DNA of 64,000 nt, taken from positions 1,632,793 through 1,696,792 of the forward strand of contig NC_018392.1 in assembly GCF_000208865.1 (NCBI RefSeq). Direction: 5' to 3'. The notes below the pieces were generated by a model. It searched no databases, was not told where the DNA came from, and saw nothing but the letters and a program-made list of their open reading frames with translations. Positions 47,906 to 59,500 of the stretch are shown one piece after another (within the stretch, counting starts at the first letter, position 1; every line of letters starts with the position of its first letter). The translations under genes were made by a program, and so were the position numbers. The stretch is from Neospora caninum Liverpool (lineage: Eukaryota > Apicomplexa > Conoidasida > Eucoccidiorida > Sarcocystidae).

Positions 47906-48872
47906 TGGGCCGTCGCACACCTCTGCTAGCCTCTGGACAACGTCTGTCTTTCGGAGTGCTCTCCGGCCTGGTCGCGTTCTGGTGTTTTTTCCACTGCGCA
48001 CGCCTATAGATGTTTTTCTGCGGATCTATTGTATCGTATATTGGATTTGTGACTGTTCTTTCTATCGCACACGTATACCGGCATGCTCCTCTTTGTGTCC
48101 ATGTATACGGGTACACACGAGTATCCTGTAATGCATGTGAGTGCGTCGTGTTTTGTCCCAGATTCGGGATGCGAGTGAAGGAGTTGTATTCAAGAGCCTA
48201 TGACTTTGCCGAAGAAAAGAAACGCATTCTCCAGAAAAAAGATACAGGGGGCTAGGAAGAAAACTCCACCGTGACTTGCTGCTTCCAGCTCTACGGTGGA
48301 AAAGGAAAACGGCGCGGATCCCGAACGCGAACATTTTCCAGTTTAGAAGCAGTGACATCGCCTATCTTGTTTCGATGCCCATCGAGAGATTCTTTCATCT
48401 CAGTGTCGCGTCGCTCGAAGCGAAAGTCACCGGCAGCTTGCCATCTTTCTAGCACACAAGAACGCGGAGACTATTGACGGACGAAAAAGATAAGCCACCT
48501 AACGAGAGGAACTGTTTTTGAAATTAGAATTGAGCACGCCCACAAGGCACACAACGACAGGTTGTGGGACCGTAGGAATGACAAACAGAATAAAACATAG
48601 GACTCGAATAAAGTGCGTACCCTCATTCAAGGACGTATGACATGGAGCACACTGATGTTGATGGACGAGAAGGAAGCGTGAAGAGTTTGCAGCGAAGAAC
48701 CTGACACCATGTTTCCGTCGGGGCACACAAGGAACCCTCCGACTCAGGTGTCTGAGAAGCGCGAGAACCGGAAAGCCTCGAGCGGGAGGAAACAGAGAGT
48801 ATACCCGAGGCAGAGCACTGGATTCGATACCCAGGGAGCTGAGCTCCCACTAATAAGAGTCAGTATCAGTCA

Positions 48873-48917
48873 CCAGGCATGCATACCCATCAGATAGCAA
48901 CTGAAGATAGACTCCCT
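48873..48917 (+). repeat. Dispersed repeat, copy A
   Basis: The stretch starting ccaggcatgcata and ending gactccct is about 80% similar to 50061-50106. Both lie in the region upstream of the DHDPS gene, 1.2 kb apart. Confidence 0.5.
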
Positions 48918-50060
48918 ATCCAGTTTAAAGTTTAAACGTAATGCAGCTACAGAACTTAGGAAAGTAGGATTCCTCCAGCAAGGCGAAGGATTGTGGATGT
49001 GCGGGAGGTTGGAGAAGATAGGGACTAAGTGGGAAGCAGTGGATGAGCACAAACAGGGATAGATTTCTAGGGCGTCAGTTCCTCTCAGAAGCGATATCTC
49101 TCTCTCGCCCCTGTAGACGAGCTTTCAGAGACAGCGAAAGGTCGTCGCCACTCCGTGAGTCGGAAGGAGACCTTTTTCCTCCCTCCGTTCTCCAACTGCA
49201 CTCGAAATCGTTTTTAGCTTCGGTTGTCCAAGGAAGCTCTTCACAGTCCTGTCCAGCCTCTCAAAAAAGATTACGTGCAGCATCAGACGGATTCCTAGTC
49301 ACTTCCAACAGCGGAGTGCGCTACAAAGTACGTGTTGCGCTCAAACTTCAAGACCGCGGCAGAAGTGCCCCATTTTTTCTGCCGGGCAACATGGAATTTG
49401 CCGTGGGGTTCACATCCGACTCCACGCTCTTCCTTCTGTATGTTTGTTCCACTGGCCTCGTCAGTATCCGCACGCGTTCTTTGTTCCTTTTTCAACTCCT
49501 GTGTCTTCATCTCTCCTTTTTAGATCTGAGCCGTTTCCCCCTGGGTGTGTGTCTCTTCTTCCACTTCTCTTTTTGCCGTTCTTCTCCCTGAATCAAAGTT
49601 TTAAACATCTCCTTATCCTGAGGCAATCCGTGAGGGCAATCCGTGGCCTCCCCTCATATCAGCCTGACTCGCTTTCTACATGACAGCTCGCCGCCGACCT
49701 GCTTTCTGGCTTCCTTCCGCTGGACACAAATCGTCGGCACCGTTTTCTCCGTATATACTCCACGTCCGCTGCCGCAGTTTCTCCGTTTTTCCTCGCTCTC
49801 CATGGACTCGCACTAGACAAGTTACGCAGTCAGCCTTGCTCGTGAGGAGGCAGGTTCACACACACTTTCTGTATTGGAGATGACATTTTTTGCGCGCAAG
49901 AAGCAAGCTTGCTCCCTTGTTCCCGACCGGTAGTCCGAACTGGCCGAATGGCATGTTCTGACCGGGGAGAACTGTGGCACTCCACTACAGAACGCTGCTT
50001 ATCGTTAATAGAAATAGATAAACCATGTGTAGTTATCATCACATTATAAGTTGATAGTCC

Positions 50061-50106
50061 CCAGGCATGCAAAACCAGTAAGATAACAACTGAAGCTACA
50101 CTCCCT
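50061..50106 (+). repeat. Dispersed repeat, copy B; adjoining sequence faintly like mitochondrial cox1
   Basis: Same core as copy A. The neighbouring minus-strand frame reads STYNVMITTHG, like the YN-(I/V)-(x)3-HG segment of cytochrome oxidase subunit 1, and then diverges. Toxoplasma-group nuclear genomes are known to contain many mitochondrial DNA fragments, so this may be one. The match is short. Confidence 0.3.
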
Positions 50107-50831
50107 GTTCCACATTATAAAACGGATTTCCTAAGTTTCTACAAACTACCTTTTCCTGGGGGGGGAGCCAGATCGCTGACTAACAGAGTGGGGGGACGTT
50201 TAAGGCAGATAGATTGTCGAGTCGTTCTTTTTAAGCGAAGCTTCCGACATGGTCTCGCACTAAACATGTCTTTTCAAGCTCTCTCCGTATGCATGATGCA
50301 GCCCGCCCACCAGTTCTGGCTGGGGTCTTTCTCCCTCATGTCTCTCGCACAGGTTAGCCATCTAGCAGTCTCCGCCGCTGTGGCAACTCCACCAAGATTT
50401 CAGCTTTGAAACGTCTTCTCCGCCCACCAAAAACAGGTTTCGATGTGTCTCGTAGTCTTCAGCGAAATGTGAAAAACCAGTCTCAAGGGCAAAAACTCGT
50501 GTTCATTCTCTAAATCTTCAGTGGCCGGCGTGAGCCGCTTCCCCTGAACCAACTTTGGTCAAAAGACTCGCGTGCACGAGACAGATCTACAACAGGCATG
50601 CTTGTTGTCCTCTGCTTTCTAGGGGCTATGGTTTCAAATTGTCCATTTACCCATCTTTGCCGCGGAATTTCTCTCTTCCGTTTTTGTTGTCCTTTTTCGT
50701 GCATCGCCTGTTTCTGACAAATGCGTGTGCGCGGCGCTGTCTCTCTCAGGTCATTTCAAAAGAAACCATACAAATCACCTAGTTCATGTCCCCCTTCTGG
50801 CCCGCCTGTGTCGCACTGAAGACAAGTCACG

Positions 50832-52529
50832 ATGGCTGTCGACCGGGCAGAGTACAAGAAAGATATGACGAAGCTGCAAGGTTCGATTGTGGCTCTCGTG
50901 ACTCCAATGAAGTCAGAACCTCCACATGAACTGGATGTCGAGGTGAGCGCCGATATTTGAGGGGAAGAGGAAGGCATGGACGGACGGGACACACAACGGA
51001 AGCGCTAAGGTTCAAAATCAATGACACCAGAAGATACAAAACGACGTGGAAAACTGGAACTTCTGCACACCTATTCGTTCTCAAACTTCTCGCACATCCA
51101 TAAGGCATGATCGGTCGTGTTCTCTTGATTTCTCAGTGGCAGAGTTAAACTAGAAACTACCACGAAAGGAAAGGGTGTTCACATTGGGGATGCCTTCTGT
51201 GTATGATCGGTATGAAACCCAGAGACCTCGCTTATCGTGGCGAACGTCCTACTTCACAGACACGTTGTGGGCATTGCCTCACCTATTATGAAACTTTGAA
51301 ATTGCTGGGGCGTATAGGGGCAAATCTGTTTTTTTGGGGGAAGCAGGAGAGCCTGCAGAAAAGATCATTTAGCCTTTTTACACCACTGATCTCAGAAGCT
51401 GGGTGCGGGCTCAAAAATCATGGAAACGGCCCACCATCGGCAAGCTTTGTTCAGAGAGGTGGTTTTTACAAACTGTCGTCGCACGAACAACTGGCAGATC
51501 GGAATATGGCAGGTCTTGCCTTCCTGGCTATGAAGAATCATTGTATTTATGCACATATGCAAATGCGTACCGTATATATATGCATATATGTTTCCTTCTG
51601 TACATGGCTAATCATTTATCATTGCATGTGTCAATGGGCAAACGTGCGCTAGGTTGGCCTTCGTTGTGGATTGTCTGCCCATTGGTGTGCGGTGTTTTTC
51701 GCAGGCCCTCAAGAATTTGGTCGAGTGGCATATTGCGGAGGGCACAGACGCCATTGTAGCGATGGGAACAACCGGCGAGTCCCCGACTCTGACATCCGGA
51801 GAATGGGAGACCGTTGTCAGCACGTGCGTTAGCGTTGCAGCCGGGCGTGTGGCTGTGATAGCAGGCACAGGCACAAACTGCACAGCAACTTCGGTTGAGA
51901 AGACAAAAAGGGCCCAGGAATTAGGCGCCGATGCAGCCCTTGTTGTGACACCTTACTACAACAAGCCTTCACAAGCAGCACTCTTTGAACACTACCGTAC
52001 AATTGCAGCTGCTGTACCTAACTTCCCAATCATCACCTACAATGTACCAAGTCGTACAGCGTGTGACCTCCTGCCGGAGACGATCGCCAGAATTGCGAAG
52101 GAAGCGAAAAACGTCATTGGAAACAAAGAAGCGTCGGGACAGCTTGAGAGATTCGAAGCACAGCGGAAATTGCTCGGCCCCACCTTCAGGCTTTTCAGTG
52201 GCGAAGACTGTCAGAGCTGCGAAGCCATGCTTGCAGGAGTATGTGACGGAGTAATTAGCGTCACAAGCAATGTCGTACCGCGCCAGATGCATCAAATGTG
52301 CCAGTGCGCTCTCAAAAGAGATCGTGAGAGGGCCAAACAAATTGATGACCAACTCATGGGTCTACACAAGAACCTCTTTTGCGAGTCTAATCCAACGGCA
52401 ACAAAGTGGCTTTTAGCGCAGACTGGGAAAATTCCTTCTGGCATTCGCCTTCCCTTGCTTCCCCTCTCAGCAGCCTATCACGAATCAGTTAGAAATGCCC
52501 TCAAGGAGGCCCAAAGGGCTCAGGCTTAG
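50832..52529 (+). CDS. dapA: Dihydrodipicolinate synthase (4-hydroxy-tetrahydrodipicolinate synthase), two exons
   Basis: Condenses pyruvate with aspartate semialdehyde, the first committed step of the diaminopimelate/lysine pathway. The exons are 50832-50942 and 51705-52529 (donor gtgagc, acceptor cgcag, phase 0), giving 311 residues against 292 in E. coli. It is a TIM-barrel enzyme of the DapA/NAL family. The visible active-site set is complete: TT in GTTGE (59-60), TPYYNKP (Tyr121/122), Tyr149 and Arg154 in YNVPSRT, and the Schiff-base Lys178 in NKEASG (E. coli Lys161). The familiar GIKEATG has become GNKEASG. The whole sequence is close to the proteobacterial enzyme, which suggests bacterial or organellar origin. 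No transit peptide is visible before the catalytic domain from this start, so it is probably cytosolic unless an upstream exon exists. Confidence 0.92.
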
Positions 52530-54865
52530 CATATATGTATATGCATAAACGGGAGCAGGCGGACTTCGGAGAGTTGCGTCATGCACCGGAGTCAGATAAG
52601 AACAATACAGGAAACCAGTAAGGGATCATGAGACTGTTTTGCTTGCCGTGAGAACTGAGGTGGTTTAGATAGCAACCGAAAACAGCACTGGCTCATGCCA
52701 GGTAGGCGGGAGACACATGCTACCAGCCGCTGCAATCATGGCATGTTCCACGACGGCGCAAGACAGCATACGCGCGTTGGTGCATGATTTTTTTTCAAGA
52801 GGTGGACTAGAAAACAAGAGGTTTTTCCTTAGAACATTGGTGTTTTCTGTCTCCGCAGAGGCAACCTCGCCTGTATGCATCGTTGCTCGCGTTTAGCAGG
52901 CAATGAACTCACTTGAAAAAAACATTGGATAGGCGACTATGTGTATGCCGCCGTCGGTCGCCTTTTGGCCTGTTCTCCGTTGTGGCTCGATTGCCCCCCG
53001 AGAAGATGACCCAGCTAGAGGAGGGCCGCCACATTGTTTTCGTAGGAAGCAGAGGGTGAAGGTGCTCATGTTTCATTTCATGTCCCGTCCACACGTTGCC
53101 GGCCGACGCCACACGGCTCACGCTGTTTGTCGTGTTTGGTCAGAATGAGGTACAAAATGCACGTACACAACCAACATACGGCCGGAAGGGGTTTCGGAAA
53201 ATATGGGTCTGATCCTCCTCGGGCAGCTGGTATCTGCGTGCTTGTGTAGTAGGTGTCGGCTTCTGCTGATTTGCGCACTTGTGCATGTGTCAAAGATACC
53301 ATGAAAACAGATGGTACACTCAAGCGTATGCAGAAGAGTTTCTGAGAATCCTGGCTCTGCTGGACGGAATGATGGGCACAGGCTTCTATTGTGTTTCGCC
53401 CGCGTAACTTCGTGTCGCCGGACAGTGTTATCATAGGTGCCTTCGGGAGCACGGTGGTGTGTGGTTTTATGTGCAATGATATACAGAACATTACTTTTGT
53501 TTGCCAGTACTGCACTCCCCGTAAAAGGCATTGATCAATTCATTGTACCTGCTGGGAGCAAGTGGCCGAATTTTCGCTGAAACATTTCGCGACACCTTGC
53601 CCAAATTACTTCTTTCAGGATGGGAAAAAACTATTTAATGGCTAGGGGTGAGACGCATTGTTGCTCTGGCGTGAGAGAGAGATCAGGGAGACCATGTGGA
53701 ATGTGAGTATATGCATCTCAACTTCGACTCTCCTCACCAATTGCAAAAGCATGAACGCGTCGAAACGGCATAAATACTCATGCGTTTGTTATTTGTGTTC
53801 TGCTGAAAGCCTTCCGAGGAACTAAGGTATTCAGACAGCGCGGCTGTTAGCCTCCTGATCAACACGAGACAAAACGAAGCATCTTCTCGTGTAATCCAAG
53901 CAGGTAGCTCATAGACCCTCACTGGCCTCCTCAACGCGAGGGTGATTAGAAAAACTACAGCTTCATGTACACTGACAGAAACAACGGTAACAATGTGCAG
54001 AATCTAATGACCTAATAAATGTGTCAGCGAGCGATCGGGTTTTGCAGGTAGCGAGCAAGCCCGGCCTCCACTGTCTCTCTGTTCCTAGGCGTCGTCGAAC
54101 GAAAGCGCAATTTGCGACTGTCGCAGAACTCGATTCTCTGAGATACAACAGCTTGAGCAGAGCTCCTTCACGCTCGTTTAGTGAATCTCTGGCGCTTCGA
54201 GTTTTTTCTCCGTTGTATTCGGTTCGGTCAGTGTCACGATCGTTGCTGTGACAACGGCGACTCCACAACACTGTTCTGTGCAGGGTTTACGGAGAGAAAG
54301 GTGGGAAAACCTCGAGCTGTGCTTCGTTGGTATAGCGCTTTGGAAATTCCAAGGGAAAACCAAAACTCTGCATCCAAACATGACCCTAGTTTGTTGATCT
54401 ATAAGATCCCACAGAACCTGCCTCATTATCTTTGCGCCATGTTTCACCTCCCTTACTGAGAGGCCAGTGCTGGCGTGGAAATCGATTGGCGCAGGGGAAC
54501 ACCAGAGCCCCAGGCATTTTGGGAAGACCTTCGCCTTCTTCGATAACTACTGTCTATCTCCTGCCCCTTTTCGTCATGTAACGGCCGATGGTTCCTGAGC
54601 TCATGCGACGGCATGTTCTGAGCCTGTCCTCACCGCGTTAGTCAGCGCCTCGTGCCGTATTTTGCGTCACCGAACTCTCCAAAGAAAGGCCCATCTTCCA
54701 GGAGGATGAAGAAAACTTGTTCTAGCAAATCTGGAACGGCAGAAACAAGGCAGACCGAACCAGTGATAAGATTTCGAAACTTCCTGGGACGAACTGGCGT
54801 GCAGTTCGTGTTGTTTTTATCTGGAAGTTTTGCCTGGCACCGTCTTCTGTTTACGTCCATTCGTG

Positions 54866-55341
54866 GCCATGGCATCATTTCAACCAAATGTGCATGAGTA
54901 TATTCACTTTGTCTCTTGGAGGCATGATGACGCTTCTCCTGCACCGCCTCCCTCGTCGCCCGCAGCCAGTTTCTACACACTCGAAACAGCTTCAAAGACA
55001 GTCACTCACGATCTGTCTTTGTGTGCAGTGTGTGCCTCACTCATTTTGGGGACAGAAAATTTACACTTCACGGACGACATACCAGACTCGGAGTTTTCCG
55101 CTAGAGACCTCTGGAGGCAGCTAGTGAATGCCATTCAACTGGCCATGAAGAACGCAAGGCGTCTTCGATCTCGACTATGAGTTTACCAGAAGTGAAGAAA
55201 CTGGACGGAAGCGACGCCAGTTGAGCACCACTCTATTCTCTATCGGATTTTGTGATACAGAGTCACTGAGAGCGGAAGCTCACGCTGTCTTTGATCTAGG
55301 GCGATCAGTTCGCCAACTCGGTCCTAATGTGGAGTTCCTAG
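54866..55341 (+). other. Candidate exons of an unrecognised gene
   Basis: A frame from an ATG at about 54869 (MASFQPN...) runs to a stop at 55178-55180 and has protein-like composition (for example HFTDDIPDSEFSARDLWRQL). An overlapping frame, open from about 55145, ends at a good donor (cctag|gtgagc at 55342). They could be alternative pieces of one gene, a pseudogene or chance. No family was recognised. Confidence 0.2.
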
Positions 55342-56467
55342 GTGAGCAACGGGTACTTTTGACATTGAAAAGCCAGCGTCAAGACATATTTTATGCCGAA
55401 GGTACCGGTGTACGACTCGAATTTCTTTGATATTGAACCGGTCATAACATCGGGGGTATTTTGGTGGTGAAAGCGGTGGACCGACGCCCTGTTATCTAAT
55501 GACTACCCAGACCAGTGGTCTTTCCTTGTATAGTGGCGGATACCCTGGAATACTGGTTTCAATTTTGAAAAAGATGGCTAAATGGAGAAGTGCTGTTTCT
55601 GTGGTTTCAGATACCGCGGTGACCACTGATGTCGCAGGGCAAACCAACGCGCCAGCTGGTTTTTTATCGATCAGAAGGTGTGACATTTGTTGTAGGGCCG
55701 TGACTAACCACACAGCAGGAGTACAGCTGTGTTTGTCTCCCCTGATTCATTCGGTTCCCGTCCCTTTTGTTGGCATCGAATGTGTGTCCGTTACCACCAC
55801 TGTACAAATAGGGACTGAACTATGATTGTCGGGTTACCAATGCTTCCAAGTGTAGGGGTCACGCCCAGCCGCAATGATTTACGAGCGTGTGAATCCTTCC
55901 CAAAGACCTAGGTTGGCATCAAGGGGAACTGCACGACATTGTTTTTTGTGTGATTTGACATTCATCGCGTGCACTTTTGGGAATAATGAACAGACAGGAT
56001 GCATCCCGTTTGAGGTTCCTGTTCATTTCCCACGGATATTTTCCCGCTGTGTCCGATCGCTTGTGACATCGAGGGCATTCCGCCTAACAATGACGCACCT
56101 TTTGTACGGTCCATCGCTGCAGTCCAATGTGCTCAAGACATGGCACGAACTCTCAATTGCCCGCATGCATAAACTCTTGTGGAAACATACCTGCTTTCAT
56201 ATTTAAACCACTTCCATGTATACGCCTCTCACACATAAGCATGCAAAAATCCGGCCTCCACCTCTCGCCGGCAAGTGCTCGTACCACACAATTCAACCAA
56301 CTGGACGCCACTTTCAAAATGGAAAAGCATCCGAACCCGTCTCTCCCTCGCATCGCTTCTCCAAACCTTCCCACAGTGCATCTGTAGTTGTACATGTATA
56401 TACGTATCGTACATATAATTAGATATGCAGCTTCACCACGAGCGTTCCCTTGTGTGTGCAGATCCTG

Positions 56468-56477
56468 TGTACGTACA
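56468..56477. promoter_or_regulatory. TGTACGTACA palindrome just 3' of the right-hand gene
   Basis: Perfect palindrome 48 bases beyond the stop codon of the minus-strand gene. It is the same motif as at 31178, 31545, 34748, 42569, 43048 and 61814. Confidence 0.35.
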
Positions 56478-56524
56478 GTACAAGCAGTTGCCGATGTGCT
56501 GCGCGGATCTTCGTTTTGTGCGTC

Positions 56525-59500
56525 TTAACGCCAGCTGAGCGCCTGTGAGGAAGGGTCTTCATATGTGCTTGCTCGGATGGCGAACTCCAGGAGTTCCTCG
56601 TAGGCCGGTGTGGCCACATCTCTCTCGGTGAGCCCAGGGGTTCCGGACCGGAACGTTCCTTCGCGCATCTCGCGGTCGATTCGCAAGATGTATTGCAAGA
56701 ACTCTCCCGTGGCTTCGTCTGCAGCTTTCCGCAGGACTGCGGAGCTGAACTTTAGCGGCGATTCTAGCCGCGGCAGCTTCAGTTGGTGGGAGCACCAGTC
56801 GACAATTTCTCTTCCCGCTTGGGCAAGGAACTGTTCTTCCACGTTCCGCAGGGCAGCGCCTGCGTCTAGCGAGTCGCTGCCTCGCCTGTCACCTTCCCCC
56901 TCGCTGCGTTCGCCGTCTCGCCGCGGCGCGTTGATTGCTTCCCAGCAGAAACTGGCCATTTGCCGCAGCAGCTTGTCCATGGCTCCGTACACGGGCGGCA
57001 CGCGCGACCGCTCCGCAATCTCGCGCATGCGGCGCAGGCCAACGAGGTCGGTTCTTTCGTCTGTGAAGAGGGCGTCCCCGGTCTGGTCGGTCCTCAGATC
57101 TCGGCCGTCGCCCAGGACGACGCGCTTCGGAGCGTACTTGATGATGAAGTTACCGAAAAAGCAGCAAATCAGCGTCTCTGCGCACGTGGCGATCGCGGGC
57201 GAGGTCACGCGGCGCGCAGGCGCAAACGTGGCGACCTGCGACTCGCGAAGGTGCGCGTCGACGGCGTCCGCGAGGCGATAGAGCAGCCCCCGAAACGTGC
57301 ACGGGAAGTCGGCCAGCGACAGCCGCTGCAGCCGCTCCAGAAATAGACGGCCTGCGGGGCGAAAGAGCTTCGCAGGCGTCTCCGTGAGAATCTGGTCGAC
57401 AGTCAAATTCTCCGAGGCGACAATGCTGTCTGCAGCCGCCAAGACGGGATCCATCACCTGGTGCAGCCACGACAAGTCGCCGGGCAACAGCATCTCCTTC
57501 GACGTGACGAACGACAGGAAGGGGAAGAGCAGCGACGACGAGTGAAGGAACAGCGATGCCGGCAGGTGAGTGACCCACTTCAACTCGAACTGAACGCAAC
57601 GGCACACCACCCACACGAAAGTCCGTGCCTCGAGGCAAACACACAAACTACATACACACATGAATATACATATATATATGCATATATATACACATTTATG
57701 AGACACATGCACAAATTCCTGTGGGAACCTACGGTGGCTCTCTTGCTTTATATAAATTATATGAATATATACAGATGCACACGCAAAGGCATCTACACAG
57801 AGCTAAATAGATGCGTAGATGCCAGCGTAGATCCACTGGGTGTTCTGTGGTCTGCCAACGGCATGTGCCCCACGGTAGTTGATTCGTGTGTAATGCTGCA
57901 TAAAAAGAGAAATCTACGTGTTAGCATGTATCCTCAACGTTGGAAGCGCTTCTACCAAAGTGCTGGATAGAGGATGAATGCGCATCTTTCCACCAACGAG
58001 AAACCTGTTGAGACGGGGGCGGCGTGTGAAGCAGTAAATCGACGCAGAGCGTTAACGATGAGAAACCCGTAAACCGACAACCCTCTGTCGCTCTTTGCCC
58101 TTTCTGTATCGCTTCCTTCCGCCTGTCTCTCGGTCCCTTTTCCCGCACGCGCGACAAAAAAATCCTTTTTCTCTACTGTTGTCCTTTCGTCCCTTGGCCT
58201 TTGTCTCCTTGGTCTTCTGTTTCTTCGTTTTCTGCACCTGAAAGAGATGATTCGCGAGGTCCGTAACTGCAGAGGCAGCATTCGCCAGGTTGCATGCAGC
58301 AGCCACGAGTCTCCGACGCTGCTCGCCATCGGCAGCCTGAAGGAAACACACGGTAACGCCGAAAAAGAGCAAGCACCTCCACGCAACGCACGCGATTCGG
58401 GCGGACCCCACTGGAAAGGCGTATAATGACGTCGTCTGTCTGTTTTCAATTCGAGATGGCGCTGAGGTCTGATGGCACATAGGTCGGTATTCGGCATGTC
58501 TACATACACATAAAAACGGTGATCGCGGCATGTGAACATGTTATATACATTGATTCAGCTCAAACACATGCGCTGGGTCTGTCCAACATTGTCTAATTGC
58601 CTTTCTCTGCAAAATCGGCTAAACCGACACCGAGGGTTTCCCTCCCTCACGGGCTTGCCGACTGGCGTCCTCGTTCGTCGCCATGCATGCAGAGAGTTTG
58701 TGCGATTCATTTTAACTGCCGCAAACGTCGCTTCCGAGTCCTACCTTGAGCAGCGTTAACAGCGGGAGGAAACTGTTGTCAGATAACAGATTCCAGAGCC
58801 GGCGGCACACGGCCTTCGGGACTTTCTGCAGAGGGCTGAGAATCTGCATGAGGGTAGGGAGACTCTCGTCTCGCTTATCAGCCTCGCGCGCCTGAGCCAC
58901 CATCTCACGCGTTTCCGGCGGAAGAGCGCGGGGGTCCGTTGTAGCTTCTTCCAAAGTAGCTGGAGAAAAACAAGCGAGAGCAGGCGGTCCCGTTACACTG
59001 TACTGATGGGCTTTGGTTTTTACGCGGCATTCGAGTCATCGCGAGAAAGTTACGGAAACCAAGAACCCCTTTCTCGCAAGCATGCACGCCGCGTGCGTCG
59101 AGGTACATACACCCTGCCTCTCATAAAATATATATGTTTATGTATATAAATGTATAGATTTATGTAGATATACGTATACACATATATATACGTAAGTACT
59201 TGTGCGCACATAGGGTTTCTGTTAGGTGTTTCCTGTGTTGCGGGACAAGGCTTCGGCGGCACCTTGCGGCGATGCTGAAGCGAAGCATCAGGAGAGAAGC
59301 TACGCTCGGAAAGGTCCAGCAACCCTATGCGCAAAACTGCGGGTGGTATTTCTCCAGACCCGAAATGAGAAACACGCGGAGAGGATAAACATGTGTCTAC
59401 GCATGTGAACGTACGTGAATGCACCCTGGCCTGTTTCCAAGCATAAAAAGGTATATACTTACGTACATGTGTGCACATGTGTATATTTGTGTGTTTATAT

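Larger units (their letters stand above)
47906..50831. other. Intergenic region between the proteasome and DHDPS genes
   Basis: Contains the proteasome 3' UTR and the upstream region of the DHDPS gene. A frame at 49043-49591 starts with ATG and is 182 codons long, but becomes pyrimidine-derived Phe/Leu/Ser at its end and resembles nothing known. A pair of diverged repeats lies at 48873-48917 and 50061-50106. Confidence 0.5.
52530..56524. other. Intergenic region between DHDPS and the right-hand minus-strand gene
   Basis: Convergent gene ends flank 4 kb of sequence without a clear gene. A TGTACGTACA palindrome lies at 56468. The only protein-like pieces are plus-strand frames near 54866-55180 and 55145-55341, described separately. 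Confidence 0.45.

Noticed and set aside
48165..48255. Possible extra 3' exon after the proteasome stop codon (MRVKELYSRAYDFAEEKK...)
   Set aside because: The PSMA6 protein is complete at 47905. The stretch follows a plausible acceptor but matches nothing known and is probably 3' UTR.
49043..49591. 182-codon ATG frame upstream of the DHDPS gene
   Set aside because: The second half is a translated pyrimidine-rich tract, and there is no recognisable domain or splice partner.
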